NCBI RefSeq assembly: GCF_052055485.1
Contig: NZ_CP197171.1
Span: 310,001 to 374,000, forward strand
Direction of reading: 5' to 3'
DNA from: Amphibacillus sp052055485
GTDB lineage: Bacteria > Bacillota > Bacilli > Bacillales > Amphibacillaceae
Length of the DNA: 64,000 bases
Shown: piece after piece, positions 61,535 through 64,000 of the stretch
Layout: every line of letters begins with the position of its first letter
Numbering within the stretch: the stretch's first letter is position 1
Made by a program: the position numbers and the translations under genes
Notes under the pieces: generated by a model
The model's database searches: none
What the model was told of the DNA's origin: nothing
Seen by the model: only the letters and a program-made list of their open reading frames with translations

Positions 61535-62950
61535 TTAATTAAGTATATCAGTTTTGCCTGCTTTCTTTTCGTCAAAACCAAAAACCATCACTAATACAAA
61601 GGAAATAATTGCTCCAATTAAACTTCCAACTAGCGCAAAGATCAAATTACTTATTTCGTCGCCCAAATAGCCGCCATAAATAACAATTGCCGAACCAAGC
61701 ATGGCGTATATTTTAACTTGGAAAAATCCTAAAAGACTACCACCAATAAAAGATCCAATCATATGAGCTAGAAAGACTCGTTTATAAGGTAAAAGAATAC
61801 CAAATAGAGCGGGCTCCGTAATACCCACAAAAGCTTGCATAAAAGCAGAAGTTATCCCTAAATTCTTGTTTTGTTTTCTTTTCGCTTTTACTGCAAATCC
61901 AAGAGTCACTCCTATTACTGAGATCCAAGCTGCTGTTGCACCAACAAGAACGATTGAATCAGCCCCCGTTGTCGTTAAAGCCATGATAGATGCCAAATTA
62001 ATGGCATGGTGCATACCAGTCAAAATTAATGGTAAGTAGCAAACAGCGATCAAACCAATTCCTAAAGGTCCGAATACATTGTAAACAAACATAAAGAATG
62101 CCATTACATAATCACTTAAAATTGTTCCCAAAGGTCCAAGAATACACAAAGCAATTGGTAAAACAATCAGAATAGTCAAAGCGTCATAAGCTATATTTTT
62201 TGCCGCTTTTGCTGATAACTTGTTAAAAGCTTTACGGATTAATGAAGCAACCCAAACAATTAAGATAATTGGCAGAACACTTCCTATATAATCTGCAGGA
62301 TATATTGGAATGCCAAATAGGGTCAAGTTCTCCCCATTTTCCAATAGATTCATTAAATCAGGATTTACTAGCAATACCCCTAACAACAACCCAATAAATG
62401 GATTAAGTTTGAAGTGTTTAGCAGTAGTATAAGCTAAAAATATAGGGAGATAATGGAAGGCGAGATCTCCTAACAATGTCAAAATTGTTAAAGTACTAGA
62501 TTCTTCTTCTAATAAGCCTAATAACATTGGTCCAAAAAGGATAGGTACGATTTTTAAAAATCCTGCACAGATGATTAATGGCACAACTGGTGTAATACAA
62601 GCCGTCATATTAGTTAACATCTTTGAAGGTATTGATTTAATATCGAATCCCTTCTTCGTATCATAATTTTGATCCCCATTTTCTTCAACTACAGATTCAC
62701 TGCTGATTCTAGGAACAATAGCTTCATAAAGCCCTTCAACCTGTGGTCCGATGATCAACTGAAATTGACCACTTACTAATTGACTTCCCATAACTTCGTC
62801 TAATGATTCTAATTTCTCAACGTCTACTAGACTTTGATCTTTTAGATTAAATCTTAATCTTGTTACACAATGGGTTAAATAGCTAATATTGCTCTTTCCA
62901 CCAACTAATTCAATGATTTTGTCACTTAACTCTTCAAAATTATTCATCAT
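61535..62950 (-). CDS. PTS beta-glucoside-type EIIBC transporter (second copy in window)
   Basis: The 471-residue protein has an EIIB domain with phospho-Cys in THCVTRLRFNL (about residue 27) and an EIIC domain with GITEPALFGILL. As in the copy at 26 kb, no EIIA domain is attached. It lies between a LicT-type antiterminator gene and an MBL hydrolase gene. A hairpin at 63019-63064 in front of it probably controls read-through. The sugar is unknown and may be unusual because no glycosidase is in this operon. Confidence 0.92.
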   Translation of the reverse strand: MMNNFEELSDKIIELVGGKSNISYLTHCVTRLRFNLKDQSLVDVEKLESLDEVMGSQLVSGQFQLIIGPQVEGLYEAIVPRISSESVVEENGDQNYDTKKGFDIKSIPSKMLTNMTACITPVVPLIICAGFLKIVPILFGPMLLGLLEEESSTLTILTLLGDLAFHYLPIFLAYTTAKHFKLNPFIGLLLGVLLVNPDLMNLLENGENLTLFGIPIYPADYIGSVLPIILIVWVASLIRKAFNKLSAKAAKNIAYDALTILIVLPIALCILGPLGTILSDYVMAFFMFVYNVFGPLGIGLIAVCYLPLILTGMHHAINLASIMALTTTGADSIVLVGATAAWISVIGVTLGFAVKAKRKQNKNLGITSAFMQAFVGITEPALFGILLPYKRVFLAHMIGSFIGGSLLGFFQVKIYAMLGSAIVIYGGYLGDEISNLIFALVGSLIGAIISFVLVMVFGFDEKKAGKTDILN

Positions 62951-63018
62951 TCTTTCCCCTTAACAATCATATTTTAAACAACGAAAGCACGCCTTTTCGT
63001 TATTTTTCCAAAATAAAA

Positions 63019-63088
63019 CCCAGAGGCAAAACAAAGAAACCTACTTCTTCGTTTTGTCTCTGGGAAAAGCCCTTAACGGTAACAACCC
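63019..63088 (-). promoter_or_regulatory. Candidate RAT/terminator between the antiterminator and the PTS gene
   Basis: On the minus strand, CCCAGAGACAAAAC and GTTTTGCCTCTGGG (63064-63051 and 63032-63019) form a terminator followed by TTTTATTTT. Just before it, GGGTTGTTACCG (63088-63077), overlapping the stop codon of the antiterminator gene, matches 10 of 12 bases of the 5' arm of the LicT/BglG target GGATTGTTACTG. ACAAAAC in the terminator arm resembles the 3' arm (GCAAAACC). Antitermination here is likely but not proven. Confidence 0.5.
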
Positions 63089-63906
63089 TCACGAGAACAT
63101 AATCTATTTATGTGTAGCATTAAATATAATCGTTCTTCATCATTAAGATGAATGTTTGAGTGATCTTTCAAATAGTTTTCTATCAACTTTAAACATGCAT
63201 AAGTTTCTGGAAAATCATTTTTCAGGTTAACAAATATTTCATTGTTTTTACTTGAGATTGCAATCCCCTCTCGGTATCTCTTAAAAAAGAATTCCATGTG
63301 TGAGATGAACCTAGCGTAATTGAATCCATTTTTATCAATCGTCATAATAAAGTAATCTTCGATAATGTTAACAATTGTTGCTATTTCTTCATCATTGGAG
63401 TTTTGATAATATTCTTTTTTTTCAACTGATTGTACATTTATTAAGTTCAATGCTATTCCGTATTTTTCTTCTTCCGGCAACTCAAATCCAAGTTTGTCTC
63501 TTATAAGATTAAACGAATAACTCGCAATTTTCATCTCATCAGGATTCATATAATTCAAGTCATAGAAATTTGAAAACTTCATAATTTGATTGTCTTGCTG
63601 TCTTTTAATAGCGAACTGAATATGATCAGCTAGTGTAAAGGTAGCATTTGAGCCGAATTCAATGTTAAAATTTAACCCATAATCTATCGTTTGGGCAGCA
63701 ACCTCAAAGACATCATCATCGATCTGATTTAACAATTCAAGATATGTCGGATTCACATCATAAAAAGTTCGATGAACAGTTTCCATATCGGTAATTTCAT
63801 ATGGAGGTGTTTTAAATCCGATCCCTTTCCCAAAAGCGATTAATTCATTACCATTACTATCTATGCAGAGTGAGACATTATTATTAATATTTTTTATTAC
63901 CTTCAT
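63073..63906 (-). CDS. BglG/LicT-family transcriptional antiterminator
   Basis: The 277-residue protein has an RNA-binding CAT domain (about residues 1-57, KVIKNINNNVSLCIDSNGNE) and two PRD domains. PRD1 keeps His95 (LADHIQFAI) but has Asn154 where a second His is normal (GIALNLIN). PRD2 has His203 (FISHMEFFF) and His265 (YLMLHIN). It binds nascent RNA to prevent termination when its sugar is present. It leads the PTS/MBL operon. The lost PRD1 His suggests altered control by the transporter. Confidence 0.93.
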   Translation of the reverse strand: MKVIKNINNNVSLCIDSNGNELIAFGKGIGFKTPPYEITDMETVHRTFYDVNPTYLELLNQIDDDVFEVAAQTIDYGLNFNIEFGSNATFTLADHIQFAIKRQQDNQIMKFSNFYDLNYMNPDEMKIASYSFNLIRDKLGFELPEEEKYGIALNLINVQSVEKKEYYQNSNDEEIATIVNIIEDYFIMTIDKNGFNYARFISHMEFFFKRYREGIAISSKNNEIFVNLKNDFPETYACLKLIENYLKDHSNIHLNDEERLYLMLHINRLCSREGCYR

Positions 63907-63908
63907 AT

Positions 63909-64000
63909 TTATTTGTCACCTACCTTGGCTCTACTGTCCATCAAAACATCATCTACATTAACATCTTTCTCATTACTAAGCGATAATTTATATTGGGTTA
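63909..64000 (-). CDS. 3' end of an unknown gene, cut by the window edge
   Basis: An open frame enters from the right edge, reading TQYKLSLSNEKDVNVDDVLM then DSRAKVGDK and stop at 63909, three bases before the antiterminator start. Its short spacing suggests the same operon. The 29 visible residues do not reveal the family. Confidence 0.4.
   Translation of the reverse strand, partial: TQYKLSLSNEKDVNVDDVLMDSRAKVGDK

Overview
The window comes from a low-GC Gram-positive bacterium, most likely a Bacillaceae member of the Amphibacillus/Gracilibacillus/Halolactibacillus kind. The reasons are AT-rich sequence, strong AGGAGG-type ribosome sites, frequent TTG/GTG starts, CcpA-type cre sites, PTS and LicT systems, BceRS/BceAB-type resistance modules and a guanine riboswitch. 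I see no rRNA, tRNA, CRISPR array or replication origin. The species placement is inference from gene content.

Layout: 1-2.8 kb is the 3'-truncated (by the window edge) gene of a secreted GH92 glycosidase. 3.6-6.8 kb is a TetR regulator and a three-gene ABC-2 exporter. 7.3-7.9 kb has two small XRE regulators. 8.4-10.3 kb is a GntR-regulated ABC-2 exporter. 10.5-12.2 kb is a 20-bp tandem repeat split by a complete IS256-family element. 12.4-12.8 kb is a broken GNAT gene. 12.9-18.0 kb is a lantibiotic-immunity module (ABC transporter, YxeA-like protein, OmpR-type two-component system). 18.5-24.1 kb holds small and hypothetical genes, a 52-bp repeat array, an acetyltransferase and a dehydrogenase. 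24.2-26 kb is decayed sequence with an IS91-like transposase relic. 26-29.6 kb is a beta-glucoside PTS operon whose RpiR regulator carries an internal stop. 30.5-34.5 kb is an aldo/keto reductase, an SDR, a phosphotransferase and a nucleoside hydrolase. 34.7-39.4 kb is a BceRS-BceAB-type peptide resistance module. 39.7-41.5 kb is a second 52-bp repeat array and a PadR pair with two matching operators. 41.5-44 kb is a purine salvage unit (PurR-like boxes, promoter, guanine riboswitch, terminator, xpt, permease). 44.6-52.7 kb is a NitT/TauT-type importer fused in operon with an SDR, a zinc dehydrogenase and a class II aldolase, with a divergent DeoR regulator. 53-54.2 kb is an ECF S-component with a uridine-kinase-like enzyme. 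54.5-59.3 kb is an aldolase / PPi-type phosphofructokinase / TIM-like / LarA-like operon. 60.6-63.9 kb is a LicT-type antiterminator, a PTS EIIBC and a metallo-beta-lactamase-fold hydrolase.

How the genes work together: the theme is uptake and breakdown of unusual carbohydrates plus defence against cell-wall-active peptides. Three loci do not match a textbook pathway and are the main candidates for undescribed biology. First, the NitT/TauT importer has two ATPases that look like an asymmetric pair, one with a broken signature motif and the other with a broken H-switch. Second, the mini-glycolysis operon includes a LarA homologue that keeps its cofactor lysine and nickel histidine but has lost one catalytic histidine. 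Third, a beta-glucoside-type PTS is paired with an MBL-fold hydrolase instead of a phospho-glucosidase.

The region is also rich in repeats: a 52-bp palindromic repeat at two loci with locus-specific linkers, a strict 20-bp array invaded by an IS, a 21-bp array, and a dispersed element of about 170-210 bp whose conserved end sits exactly at the broken 3' ends of two genes. Most functional statements rest on motif reading without database search.
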